A DNA stretch of 64,000 bases, from NCBI GenBank assembly GCA_022792815.1, contig JAAWBS010000009.1:1-64000 (forward strand), written 5' to 3'. The translations under genes and the position numbers were made by a program. The stretch is from Hungatella sp. GTDB lineage: Bacteria > Bacillota > Clostridia > Lachnospirales > Lachnospiraceae. Positions 9,366-18,117 of the stretch are shown in pieces. The notes under the pieces are model-generated. The model saw nothing but the letters and a program-made list of their open reading frames with translations. It was not told where the DNA came from and did no database searches. Each line of letters begins with the position of its first letter. Positions within the stretch are counted from its first letter, which is position 1.

Positions 9366-9896
9366 ATGGGTACCTGGAACAGCCGGGGCCTGCGCGGCTC
9401 GACATTAGAAGATATGATCAATCACAGCAATGAGGTGTACCGGGAGCGGAAGCTGGCTCTGATCCAGAAGATTCCGACTCCCATCACCCCGATTGCTATC
9501 GATAAAGAGACCAGGCATATCACCCTGGCATACTTTGACCAGAAGAGTACTGTGGACTATATCGGGGCAGTCCAGGGGATTCCGGTATGCTTTGATGCCA
9601 AGGAATGCGCAGTCTCCACCTTTCCCCTTCAGAACGTGCATGAACACCAGGTGCGGTTTATGAGAGAATTTGAGGAACAGGGGGGCATTGCCTTTATCGT
9701 GCTTCACTGGACAGCACTGGATGAGATCTACTACATTCCGTTCGATGAATTGTCAGGATTTTGGAATCGGATGATCGAGGGAGGACGAAAGAGTTTTACC
9801 TACGAAGAGATCGATAAAGGCTGGAGGATCGGACGGCAGAGGGATGTGCTGGTTCATTACCTGGAGATGATACAGAAGGATTTGGAGAGACGGTAA
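9366..9896 (+). CDS. recU: Holliday junction resolvase RecU
   Basis: Endonuclease that cleaves four-way junctions during recombination and chromosome segregation in Firmicutes. The protein is 176 aa. Recognisable RecU blocks are the N-terminal SRGLRGSTLED stretch, the metal-site region TVDYIG (Asp64), then FDAKEC (Asp77, Lys79), and FPLQNVHEHQ. The family usually has FEAK at the second site, so Asp77 replaces the common Glu. Usual neighbours such as a penicillin-binding protein are absent. A GGAGG ten bases upstream supports the start. Confidence 0.9.
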   Translation: MGTWNSRGLRGSTLEDMINHSNEVYRERKLALIQKIPTPITPIAIDKETRHITLAYFDQKSTVDYIGAVQGIPVCFDAKECAVSTFPLQNVHEHQVRFMREFEEQGGIAFIVLHWTALDEIYYIPFDELSGFWNRMIEGGRKSFTYEEIDKGWRIGRQRDVLVHYLEMIQKDLERR

Positions 9897-9931
9897 AAGT
9901 CTGAAAGCCTTTACCGGAACAGGAGGCAGAC

Positions 9932-10684
9932 ATGGAAGGACGCAGGCAGGAGATGATCGATCTGGTAAACCGAGAGGGAGAGGTAAGCTTCAACCAGCTG
10001 AGGGAACATTTTCCCGATGTGTCTGAGGTGACTCTGCGAAAGGATCTTCGGATCCTGGATGCAGGACAGCATCTGATCCGAATCTATGGCGGAGCCAAGT
10101 CTATCCGCTCCACCTATACCAATATGACCAGCTACTATATGAGAAATACCAGGCAGATGGAGGAGAAGCAGCAGATTGCCCGAAAGGCGGTAAAGCTTTT
10201 AAAGCCTTACGACTCCCTGTATCTGGCGGCCGGCTCTACCTGCTGTGCCATCGCTCAGAATCTGCCGGACATCCCCCTTCGCATCGTCACGGACGGGCTG
10301 GAGACGGCGCTTGCTCTGTCCAAGCAGAAGAAGGCGGAGCTTTTGGTTCTCGGCGGAGAGATGAATCTGGAGACCATGCAGATGACAGGGGCCAGAGTCC
10401 TCGCGGAGCTGGAGCCTCTGCGTCTGGATTATGCCTTTAACGGAACTCTTGGATACAGCCTGGAATATGGCTTCGGGTATCAGTCCGTCCATGCACTCAT
10501 GCTGACGCGGCAGCTTAAGAGGCGGGCCGCCAAGCTGGTGATCGTCATGGATTCCAGCAAAGTGGAATCAGTGAGAGCCATGCATAATTTAGAGGCCAAA
10601 GAGGTGGATCTCCTGATATCCGATGATAACTTAAAACAGGAGGCAGCAAAAAGCCTGACCAAGCAGCATGTGATGGTCCTGTAG
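9932..10684 (+). CDS. DeoR-family transcriptional regulator
   Basis: Sugar-metabolism-type repressor of 250 aa. The N-terminal winged helix spans about 3-58, with SFNQLREHFPDVSEVTLRKD forming the helix-turn-helix. The C-terminal DeoRC sensor domain (about 75-235) resembles sugar-phosphate isomerases. The ATG follows AGGAGG by 6 bases. Its target is not obvious: it is cotranscribable with recU, or it acts on a distant operon. It converges on the MatC-like permease gene across a two-way terminator. Confidence 0.88.
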   Translation: MEGRRQEMIDLVNREGEVSFNQLREHFPDVSEVTLRKDLRILDAGQHLIRIYGGAKSIRSTYTNMTSYYMRNTRQMEEKQQIARKAVKLLKPYDSLYLAAGSTCCAIAQNLPDIPLRIVTDGLETALALSKQKKAELLVLGGEMNLETMQMTGARVLAELEPLRLDYAFNGTLGYSLEYGFGYQSVHALMLTRQLKRRAAKLVIVMDSSKVESVRAMHNLEAKEVDLLISDDNLKQEAAKSLTKQHVMVL

Positions 10685-10712
10685 CAGTGAGATTGGAGCA
10701 GCCAAGGTCACT

Positions 10713-10790
10713 AAAAGACCCCGGCTGTTCATTTTTATCACGGAACCGTTCTCTTCCGTGATAGAAATGATTCGCCGGGGTCTTTTGAAA
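10713..10790. terminator. Bidirectional nested-hairpin terminator
   Basis: Outer arms AAAAGACCCCGGC (10713-10725) and GCCGGGGTCTTTT (10774-10786) are perfect complements. Each strand therefore ends in a GC stem followed by four T. A second perfect hairpin, TATCACGGAA (10736-10745) with TTCCGTGATA (10754-10763), lies inside. It separates convergent genes (DeoR regulator and permease). Confidence 0.85.
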
Positions 10791-10816
10791 GGATTCAGCC
10801 AATTACGATGTTTGGA

Positions 10817-12076
10817 TCAATTGAAAAGGATGATGGAATAGATACCAATAAAGCCAGCCAATGTATAAGCCGCCATACTGGCAACAGCCAGGATCAGAAG
10901 TTGGTTGAACAGTTTCTTCTCCTCCTCCGGTTTCGGGGAATAAACCGTGCCAAAGTTAGCCAGGACATTACCTCCGGTTGTTGACAAAGGAGAGATCCCT
11001 GTGGCATAGGCCCCGAGTCCGATGGCTGTGACCAGACTCTGTACCGACAGACCGGGGATCGCCTCCACAAGACCGTTTACTGTGGGAACGAGAGTCGGCA
11101 TAACAACACCTTGAGCAGAGGAGATAACACTCATACAGCTGGCGATGAGAGATAAAAGTCCCGGAGCCAGAGTCTTGGTTGCGACCATGGTAAGCCCGTT
11201 GGTGATCAGATCGATACCGCCCAGAGTACTGACAACGCCTACCATAACCGTCATACCGCCTACCATGATCAGAGAGTTAAAAGGAAGCTTTCTCAAAAGC
11301 TGTGAACCGTCACCGACTCCCATGAGGCACAGAATGATGGCGATAATAATGGGTGTCACTCCGGTATCCAGTTTCAGCACCAGATTACAGAAGACAAAGA
11401 TCAGATAACCGGCGATGGTAGCCCACTGTTTCCAAGTCATGGGAGAAATTTTTATATCACTTCCTATGGTAAGAGGTTTTTGTTTATGCCATCCGCAGAT
11501 GAAATAGAACCCAAGAAAAAAACAGCTGGAAACGATGGCACCGGACAGTGCGGTGTTCCATAAATTTACAGTCAGACCTGCCTCCTCGGCCAGTCCGCGA
11601 AGGATAATTCCAGGAGGAGCATAGGGGGAAGTGCCTCCGCCTACCATAGTAATCAGTCCGATTCCAACGATCTTTAGAACCGGCATTCCCATTTCGAAAG
11701 CCAACGCACAGAGAACCGGCATAGCCATGGAGAAGATCCCTGTACCCAGCCATTCACAGACAAGCAGTGCAAGGAAAAGGAAGACAGGCAATGCCTTGAT
11801 CGCACGTCCACAGCCGACCTTTACGATCCTCCTTGATACGGATTCCAATGTTCCGTTCATCTTTGCGACAACGATCATAGCCTGCATTCCCATGGCGCGG
11901 ATAAAAAGTGTTGTATTAAATCCACCGATGATTTGTTTGTATTTCAGACCTGCTATTGTGCCGATAAACATCGCCATCGCAATCCCCACCAGGCCGACAT
12001 TGATATTCTTTTTGTTTGCTACAAAGACGACGACGATCATTGATAACAATGATATGATTGCCCATGTGTCACCCAT
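10817..12076 (-). CDS. MatC/SLC13-like anion permease
   Basis: Integral membrane carrier of 419 aa with about 10-12 hydrophobic segments. The N-terminus (WAIISLLSMIVVVFVANKKN) resembles the MatC dicarboxylate-carrier N-terminal domain. The GGGTSPYAPPG and GISPLSTTGGN stretches are the two mirror-image Ser/Thr/Pro substrate loops expected for ion-transporter-superfamily proteins. The substrate is probably a small carboxylate, inferred from family only. It is transcribed divergently from a LysR regulator, the usual arrangement for a regulator and its target. The downstream end meets the bidirectional terminator. Confidence 0.75.
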   Translation of the reverse strand: MGDTWAIISLLSMIVVVFVANKKNINVGLVGIAMAMFIGTIAGLKYKQIIGGFNTTLFIRAMGMQAMIVVAKMNGTLESVSRRIVKVGCGRAIKALPVFLFLALLVCEWLGTGIFSMAMPVLCALAFEMGMPVLKIVGIGLITMVGGGTSPYAPPGIILRGLAEEAGLTVNLWNTALSGAIVSSCFFLGFYFICGWHKQKPLTIGSDIKISPMTWKQWATIAGYLIFVFCNLVLKLDTGVTPIIIAIILCLMGVGDGSQLLRKLPFNSLIMVGGMTVMVGVVSTLGGIDLITNGLTMVATKTLAPGLLSLIASCMSVISSAQGVVMPTLVPTVNGLVEAIPGLSVQSLVTAIGLGAYATGISPLSTTGGNVLANFGTVYSPKPEEEKKLFNQLLILAVASMAAYTLAGFIGIYSIILFN

Positions 12077-12157
12077 TGATGATACCCCTTTCTTTTCTTC
12101 TTGTTAAGTAAAATGTCAGGCGCCTTACAAGGACTATCATACATATCCATATACTTT

Positions 12158-12185
12158 TTGACAAATACCAAAAATATGATATAAT
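12158..12185 (+). promoter_or_regulatory. Consensus sigma-70 promoter of the LysR regulator gene
   Basis: TTGACA (12158-12163), a 16-bp spacer, then TATAAT (12180-12185). It lies in the 165-bp divergent region between the permease and the regulator, so LysR binding here could act on both genes. The spacer contains ATACCAAAAATATG, part of which recurs downstream of the regulator gene. Confidence 0.7.
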
Positions 12186-12241
12186 ATGCACAATGAGTTA
12201 TAAACTTGTCGAATTATATAGAGATAACAAAGGAGGTATTT

Positions 12242-13114
12242 GTGAATATTCAACATATACGTTATTTTGTTGTAATAGCCAAGTACGAAAATATTTCAAA
12301 GGCGGCTCAGCAGCTGCTGGTCTCACAGCCGGCTTTGAGCAATGTCCTACAGCAGTTGGAAGGTGAGCTTGGAACATCTCTGTTTGACCGACAGGGGAAA
12401 AAGCTTATCCTGAATCAGGCGGGCTGCACCTTTTTACAGACAGCGGAGAGTGTCCTGCGGATGCTGGATGAGAGCGTACGCTATTTAAAAGATTCCAACG
12501 ATATCTCCGGAAAATTGTGGATCGGCCTTCATGCCACCTGTCCGGAACTATACGAGATTATCGCCTCATTCTGCCGAGTATATCCCGATGTCCAGATCAA
12601 AGTATCGAAAGCCTACAAGAATATGAATAATCCTGAGATTACTCCCTGTGACTTGGCACTCATGACTGATTATGAATGTGGAAATTATCCCCATATCCAT
12701 ATTGCCACAAGACAGGTCATGTACGCCATCCTTCCCGTCGCTCATCCTCTGGCAAATCGCCGGACACTCGAACTAAAAGAACTGGCAAACGAATATTTCT
12801 GTTTTGTATCTCCCCACGGCGATACACTGGAACATGCTTTTCAGCGCTGTGTAGAGGGGGGGTTTGTCCCGAAAGTCCGCTATATTGCAGACTCGGCGGC
12901 CACGACTCTCCATTTTTATCTGACCCAAAGCTGTGTGGGCCTTACCTATAATACTAATCTTGACCAATATCAGAGAAACGACCTGGCGTTGATCCCGATC
13001 CGGGAAGCTCCTGTGGGACGGACTGATATCCATCTCTGCCTTCTTCAAGCCGAACCTACCCCCGTCGCCCGACTGTTCTTTCAATATGTCGGTGAACAAT
13101 TTTCCGGATCATAA
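12242..13114 (+). CDS. LysR-family transcriptional regulator
   Basis: A 290-aa LTTR. The winged helix-turn-helix occupies residues 1-60 (YFVVIAKYENISKAAQQLLVSQPALS region), followed by an effector-binding periplasmic-protein-like domain. I use GTG 12242 as start: AGGAGG (12231-12236) sits five bases upstream and MNIQHIRYF is the classical LTTR opening; a TTG at 12206 would add 12 untypical residues. It probably controls the divergent permease and the metallohydrolase gene downstream. This gene and its neighbours look more AT-rich than the housekeeping genes, a hint of a different origin. Confidence 0.9.
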   Translation: MNIQHIRYFVVIAKYENISKAAQQLLVSQPALSNVLQQLEGELGTSLFDRQGKKLILNQAGCTFLQTAESVLRMLDESVRYLKDSNDISGKLWIGLHATCPELYEIIASFCRVYPDVQIKVSKAYKNMNNPEITPCDLALMTDYECGNYPHIHIATRQVMYAILPVAHPLANRRTLELKELANEYFCFVSPHGDTLEHAFQRCVEGGFVPKVRYIADSAATTLHFYLTQSCVGLTYNTNLDQYQRNDLALIPIREAPVGRTDIHLCLLQAEPTPVARLFFQYVGEQFSGS

Positions 13115-13123
13115 CTTTTTTTA

Positions 13124-13199
13124 ACTATCATATACCAAAACATGTATTTCCCTTTTTGGACGACCTGTGCAATAGTAGAAGTGAATTTCGTACTATAAA
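13124..13199 (+). promoter_or_regulatory. Candidate LysR operator/promoter region of the metallohydrolase gene
   Basis: ACTATCATA (13124-13132) and ATACCAAAACATG (13132-13144) repeat motifs found in the divergent region (12133-12141 and 12165-12178). Further down ATAGTA (13172-13177) and TACTAT (13191-13196) form an inverted repeat with a 13-bp centre overlapping a TATAAA (13194-13199) that could be a -10. No good -35 is seen, as expected for an activator-dependent promoter. This is inference from motif sharing. Confidence 0.4.
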
Positions 13200-13220
13200 T
13201 TTCTGGAAAGGGGAATCTAT

Positions 13221-15239
13221 ATGACAAACACGACAGTCAACTGGACCGGGGAAGACGGAAAAAAATGGAAGGCGGAATTGGGGATCGTTGATCGTATGCC
13301 CTGCATTCTGTCGCTGAACTACGAACTGGGTGGAAAAAGCTTCACTCTTGGATCGATGCTGAAACCGCAGTTTAGAGTCATTACGGCGAAACGGACGAAA
13401 AAAAATCCGCAGCGCATGAAAGACCTTGCACCGGGAGAGGTTCTCGGATATCAATGGGATACCTATTCTGATGACCCTATGAGAGCAAGAGAACAGGTAA
13501 AACAGGCGGATGCCCAGTGGAATACCACGAAACTGACAGTAACGACAGACGGAAATCGGACGACAGTATCTTTTGACGGGCTGACCCTGGGGCAGTTCCT
13601 TGGCAGAGTGGATTTCAATTTCTTTGACGGTTCCAATCTGATCCGTATGGAAGCGGTGGCCTCCACAGAGGAAGACGGGGTTGCCTATCTGTATCACGCC
13701 GGACTGCAGGGATTTCAGATTGATAAGATTCACTATGTAACGCCAAAACAGAAAGAAGTCTATGAATATCCCGGTTATCAGGTGCATTCTGGTCCGGAGA
13801 GGGACCGTGTCCGGGTAAAAGCCAGAAATCGTCTGGTGACCCTCCGTCAGGAGAACGGTTCTATCGCTATCTTTCCCTCTCCCCATCGGTTTTTCTGGGG
13901 TGCCCAGAGTGAAAACATCGTAGGATATCACTATTATGTCCGCGGTTACGACGGTACTATGGCCATCGGTATCCGCAACAACAAAGAAGAAGAATATCAC
14001 AATGTCCGCTGGCCATGTTATAATGCAAAACCCGGCACCATCCAGAAGATGTCGGTCTTTTTTCTCCCCTCTGCCGCTTCCGTGTGGGAGACAAGGGCTA
14101 TGGTACTGAGATATACAAACTTTGACCGGTTTCGGAAACTTCAGGGATATCAGCGCCTGATCGCCCATATCCACATTGCTGCGGGAAGTGCTTGGGTGAG
14201 AGATATCCGAGTCCAGCGCCCGTGGGAAAAATATGCCCGTGGGATGGATGCAGACATTATTGTGCCCTGTGAATTTTGGGGAGAGAGCATGGTCGCAGAA
14301 AAAGACAACCGAGAACCAAGAATTCGGGAACAGGAACGGTATCATGCCATGGCTAGATACTGCAGCAGCGAAGATTTTCTGGTAGTTCCGGGAGAAGAAC
14401 TCTGTGACCCAACCAACAAGCACACATTGATCCGCTACCATGTCATGGTCATCCCTTCAAAACCTCTCCTCTATTCTCGATGGAGGGAAGATGATCAGGA
14501 ATTTGTGGAGACACTGCCTGACGGACGTCTTTATTATCATCTGAAGTCTGCTGAAGATTTTATTGAGATGTGCCGCAGAGAAAACGCCTTTATCCTGATG
14601 CCTCATCCGGATACGAAAGCCAACGACGGACTTCCTTATTCCTGCAGAGAGGAGGCGTGGTTTAAAGATGAGCGGTGGTTTGGCATCGGGACCCGCCAGC
14701 TGCCTGCCGATAACTCGGTCTCGACGATGATCAGCGGCCGGACAGAGCGGGTGTGGAATGATATCAATAACTGGTCCGACCGCCCCCGCTATATGATCAG
14801 TGAGATCGACACATATTCAAAAGTCGAAGAAGATGAGGAGGACTGGGATACCTTTGCCCAGGCAAACTGTACCTATGTTCAGCTGGACCACATTCCAGGC
14901 CCTGATGGCTGGGGAGAACTTGTGGATTCTCTCCGCGCGGGACATCATTTTTACTGTACTGGTGAGATCCTCCTGCATGAATCGGCCTATTCTGACAAAA
15001 GTGCGGACTGCACGTTCAGCTGGACCTTCCCTCTCGACTATGTGGAATTGGTCTATTCCGATGGAGAACATGTGACCAGCATAAAGAAATCCATGACCCA
15101 GTCTGCTCCCTATGGTCATGAGTCTTTCCATTTTGATTTTCCTGAGGGAATGAAATGGGCGCGGGTTGCGGCAGTGGATATCGCAGGCAACAGCTGTTTT
15201 GGGATGCCCGTATTTCTGAAAAAAGAAAGCGGGGAATAG
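13221..15239 (+). CDS. CehA/McbA-like PHP-fold metallohydrolase with N-terminal beta-rich domain
   Basis: A 672-aa protein. Residues 1-300 look beta-rich and match no family I can name. The C-terminal half carries a metal-site pattern like CehA/McbA-type PHP hydrolases: HIH (His316, His318), PGEEL (Glu392-393), RYHVMV (His407), MPHPD (His462), and a late DSLRAGHHFYCTG block. Such proteins hydrolyse esters or phosphoesters. No signal peptide is visible, so it should be cytoplasmic. It lies 106 bases after the LysR gene and shares motifs with the LysR divergent region, suggesting one regulon with the permease. Its stop codon abuts a broken esterase gene. Confidence 0.65.
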   Translation: MTNTTVNWTGEDGKKWKAELGIVDRMPCILSLNYELGGKSFTLGSMLKPQFRVITAKRTKKNPQRMKDLAPGEVLGYQWDTYSDDPMRAREQVKQADAQWNTTKLTVTTDGNRTTVSFDGLTLGQFLGRVDFNFFDGSNLIRMEAVASTEEDGVAYLYHAGLQGFQIDKIHYVTPKQKEVYEYPGYQVHSGPERDRVRVKARNRLVTLRQENGSIAIFPSPHRFFWGAQSENIVGYHYYVRGYDGTMAIGIRNNKEEEYHNVRWPCYNAKPGTIQKMSVFFLPSAASVWETRAMVLRYTNFDRFRKLQGYQRLIAHIHIAAGSAWVRDIRVQRPWEKYARGMDADIIVPCEFWGESMVAEKDNREPRIREQERYHAMARYCSSEDFLVVPGEELCDPTNKHTLIRYHVMVIPSKPLLYSRWREDDQEFVETLPDGRLYYHLKSAEDFIEMCRRENAFILMPHPDTKANDGLPYSCREEAWFKDERWFGIGTRQLPADNSVSTMISGRTERVWNDINNWSDRPRYMISEIDTYSKVEEDEEDWDTFAQANCTYVQLDHIPGPDGWGELVDSLRAGHHFYCTGEILLHESAYSDKSADCTFSWTFPLDYVELVYSDGEHVTSIKKSMTQSAPYGHESFHFDFPEGMKWARVAAVDIAGNSCFGMPVFLKKESGE

Positions 15240-15621
15240 GCTCTCTTATACGGTCCTCGATCTCGCAAAGGATCCGGGAGAGAAGAGCTTTGCGGAGCAG
15301 GAATCGGAACGGGTAAAAACTGCCAGAATGTACAATAACTGTTATATTGAAGAGAGACGAAGGAGAGAAATCTATGCCTCTCCCGTTTATGCTTCACAGG
15401 AGGCTCTGACAGGATTGCCACCTTTTGCGGTGATCACAGCGGAGAAGGATGCATTAGGCGAAGAAGCAGAACTGTTCGTGTCCCTGCTTTTGAAAGCCGG
15501 TGTGACTGTGACGGCAAAAAGAGTAAAGGGGGCGGAACATGGTTTTTTGGTGCGGAGGAGCATAGGCTTTGAAACGGCAGAGAACCTGCTATTTGACATA
15601 ATCGATCAATATCTGAAGTAA
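15240..15621 (+). pseudogene. C-terminal remnant of an alpha/beta-hydrolase (Aes/Lip-type esterase)
   Basis: The frame is clearly family-like from about 15240 (YTVLDLAKDPGEKSF) through PFAVITAEKDALGEEAE (catalytic Asp region) and GAEHGF (catalytic His) to the stop at 15621. The N-terminal two thirds, including the HGGG oxyanion motif and the GXSXG serine, are missing. Similarity starts immediately after the stop codon of the preceding gene, so the junction is a sharp deletion or insertion boundary. The first in-frame ATG is 15328, but a product from there would lack the nucleophile and cannot be an active hydrolase. Confidence 0.8.
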
Positions 15622-15622
15622 G

Positions 15623-15657
15623 GAGCCGGGGTCTGCGAGAGACCCCGGCTCTGTTTT
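15623..15657 (+). terminator. Rho-independent terminator
   Basis: Perfect 12-bp stem GAGCCGGGGTCT (15623-15634) and AGACCCCGGCTC (15640-15651) with a 5-base loop, followed by TGTTTTA. It ends the accessory patch and isolates the next operon. Confidence 0.9.
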
Positions 15658-15987
15658 ATGCACTCGGATCCTATTTCCTGCGAAAACTTTTCATTTTTTT
15701 GGTTCTTCCCAAACTGATATTTTGTCTTGAAATAGTCTATATTTTATATGATAAATTCAAATAAAACCCATGATAATACCATAAAAAGAATGTTTCTAAA
15801 CGGGAGTTGTATAATATTAATTGGTAAAAATGTATAATTATTTCATGAAATATTAGCATAAATTCACTATTGCAGATAAAACGTCACTATGATAAGATTA
15901 TATCAAGACGAAACATATTAAGTTTCAAAACAAAACAACAGAAGACAGTTGTTCTTCCATCGCGGTAGAAGAAAGGAGAATGATTCT
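15658..15987 (+). promoter_or_regulatory. AT-rich leader region of the sulfatase operon
   Basis: A 330-bp stretch without a gene, strikingly AT-rich compared with its surroundings. The best promoter I find is TTGCAG (15870-15875), 17 bp, TAAGAT (15893-15898), about 90 bases before the sulfatase start. I see no riboswitch fold or repeat. The AT-rich tract may hold binding sites for an unlinked regulator. Confidence 0.4.
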
Positions 15988-17418
15988 ATGAAACACATCC
16001 TGATCATATTTACGGACCAGATGCGTTACGATGCCATCCGGGCACTGGGGAATCCGGCCATACAGACTCCCAACTTAGATGCCCTGGCGGATGACTCCGT
16101 TGTGTTTCGCAACTGTGTCACCCCCTCCCCGGTCTGTGTGCCGGCAAGGCACTCTCTCTACACCGGTCAGTACTGTGCCAGAACCGGCTGCAACAACAAT
16201 AACTCCGAGAGCCAGTATAAGGGTGAGGGCTTCTATTCCCGCCTGACAAAGGCCGGTTTTAAGAGTTGCTGTGTGGGAAAGATGCATCACGAGATCGATC
16301 CTTACGGCCCTTTGGGCTTTGAAAAGCGCATATCCCAGGAGGAGTTTGCGGATTCCAGAGATGACTACACCAAATTTATTATGGAGAATTATCCCCATGT
16401 CTACGACTATCACGGGATGCGCAGTGAGATGTACTATGTGCCGCAGATTTCTCCCCTGCCGGCCAAGGACCATCCCACTCAGTGGATCGGTGACCAGAGT
16501 GTAGAGTACATAAACAGCTGCAATCCTGAGGAGCCGATGTTCCTCTTTACCTCCTTTATCCATCCCCATCCGCCCTTCTGTCCTCCGGCCCCATGGAACA
16601 AGCTGTATCGGGAAGACCCGCCGGCACCGCATTGTCCCGATAAAGAGGATCTGGAAGATTACTGGGAGATCCTGGGAGACCGCTGTTCCCTGAGGCGTCT
16701 GATGATGAGTGAGCAGGATGTGCTGAGGATGAAAAATTTTTACTATGCATGCATCTCCTTTATGGACTGTCAGGTGGGCCGGATGATCAAGGCCCTGAAA
16801 GAAAAGGGAATGTACGAGGACACTCTGATTCTCTTCACCAGCGATCACGGAGATATGATGGGAGACTATCAGGTGACAGGCAAGAGGACCATGATGGATT
16901 CCTCCTGCAGAATCCCGTTCATCTGTCACTATCCGGGAAAGGGTCACGAAGAGCGCCGTGACATCTGCTCCTTAGTCGACGTGGCTCCCACACTTCTCAA
17001 ATTTGCAGAGGCAGCCTATGACCCGGCAGAGTTTGACGGAATCAACCTGTTCGGGGGAGAACACCACGATCATGTATACTCTCAGTACGGCTGCGGCGAT
17101 GACGGGACCTATATGGTGACGGACGGAGTGAACAAGCTGGTTCACCGGATGAAGTCAGATCGGTATTTCTATTTCCGCACAGAGGAGAAGGAGCGGGATA
17201 CCAAAAATATCTACGACCCGGAGGTGCCGGAGGTGAAGACATTAAAGAAGCTTCTGGATGCCTATCAGCAGTCTGATGTCAACAAGTCAAAAACCAGTGA
17301 GACCCATGAGCCGACCACAAAGACCCATCCCCACTATGTAGCCCGGATCGACCATGCCTTAAGGCATGACGAGGAGGCGGCAGAGATACCGGAGGGATAT
17401 GTCATTGATCTTGGCTGA
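15988..17418 (+). CDS. Sulfatase, Cys-type, alkaline-phosphatase superfamily
   Basis: Hydrolyses a sulfate ester; 476 aa. The activation motif is CVPAR at residues 50-54, with Cys50 to be converted to formylglycine; Cys-type enzymes in anaerobes depend on a radical SAM maturase (anSME), which is not in this window. TDQ at 9-11 and the later TSDHGDMMGDY stretch supply metal ligands. No signal peptide, so it should act in the cytoplasm after import. ATG 15988 follows AAAGGAG (15972-15978); an upstream TTG/ATG at 15949 lacks a binding site. It is the first gene of the operon with the HAD phosphatase and peptide-type ABC importer. Confidence 0.9.
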   Translation: MKHILIIFTDQMRYDAIRALGNPAIQTPNLDALADDSVVFRNCVTPSPVCVPARHSLYTGQYCARTGCNNNNSESQYKGEGFYSRLTKAGFKSCCVGKMHHEIDPYGPLGFEKRISQEEFADSRDDYTKFIMENYPHVYDYHGMRSEMYYVPQISPLPAKDHPTQWIGDQSVEYINSCNPEEPMFLFTSFIHPHPPFCPPAPWNKLYREDPPAPHCPDKEDLEDYWEILGDRCSLRRLMMSEQDVLRMKNFYYACISFMDCQVGRMIKALKEKGMYEDTLILFTSDHGDMMGDYQVTGKRTMMDSSCRIPFICHYPGKGHEERRDICSLVDVAPTLLKFAEAAYDPAEFDGINLFGGEHHDHVYSQYGCGDDGTYMVTDGVNKLVHRMKSDRYFYFRTEEKERDTKNIYDPEVPEVKTLKKLLDAYQQSDVNKSKTSETHEPTTKTHPHYVARIDHALRHDEEAAEIPEGYVIDLG

Positions 17419-17441
17419 CAGCATGGGAAGGCGGTTTATAG

Positions 17442-18101
17442 ATGAAGGACTATAGAGCCATCATATTTGACTTTGACATGACTCTGGCAGACACGGCCAT
17501 GGTGATCGTCACCCTGCTCAATGAAGTGGCAGAAGAGTTTGGATATCCGAGGATGCCGGAAAAAGAGGCTCTTCCCGTCGTGGGATACGGACACGAGATC
17601 ATGCTGTCCCATGTGACCGGCGAAAAGGATCCGAAGAAACTGCACCGTATGAGAGAGCGTTACCGTCAGGTCTGCAGGGAGCGGATGCCGGATATGATGG
17701 TGTACTTTTCCGATGTGCCTGACAGTTTGAGACGGCTCAAAGAGGAAGGGCTGCTTCTGGGGGTGCTGTCCCAGAAGCCTCACGCTGCCCTGTCGGGATC
17801 CTTAGAAAAGCACGGTCTGTACCAATATATTGATGTGGTCACAGGCTGCGAGGATGCGCCGGCTCACAAACCGGATCCGGGCGGTCTGCTGGTCAGCGCC
17901 AGAGCCATGGGGCTTGAACGGGATCAGATTCTTTTTGTGGGTGACCATCTGGTGGACCAGGAGACAGCCAGAGCTGCCGGGATGGACTTTGCCGCCATGC
18001 TGAGAGGGATCACACAGAGAGAACAGTTTGATCCCGGGTATGTGAGGCAGTTTTATTACAAGGCCCAGGAGGTAGCTGAGGAGTTTTGTGAAAATGATTA
18101 A
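17442..18101 (+). CDS. HAD-family hydrolase, phosphoglycolate-phosphatase-like
   Basis: A 219-aa subfamily IA HAD protein. Motif I is DFDMT (the nucleophile and acid Asp are kept; Met replaces the common Gly), the cap domain spans roughly 15-85, motif II is the LSQK stretch, motif III the Lys in HKPDPGG, and motif IV the FVGDHLVDQ acidic pair. It probably removes phosphate from a catabolic intermediate. It starts 23 bases after the sulfatase and 16 bases before the binding-protein gene, so all are in one operon. Confidence 0.85.
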   Translation: MKDYRAIIFDFDMTLADTAMVIVTLLNEVAEEFGYPRMPEKEALPVVGYGHEIMLSHVTGEKDPKKLHRMRERYRQVCRERMPDMMVYFSDVPDSLRRLKEEGLLLGVLSQKPHAALSGSLEKHGLYQYIDVVTGCEDAPAHKPDPGGLLVSARAMGLERDQILFVGDHLVDQETARAAGMDFAAMLRGITQREQFDPGYVRQFYYKAQEVAEEFCEND

Positions 18102-18117
18102 GAGAAGGAGGATTTCC

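Noticed and set aside
13128-14441. A 437-codon open frame on the minus strand
   Set aside because: It lies opposite the metallohydrolase gene, whose metal motifs are convincing. The antisense product shows no family features.
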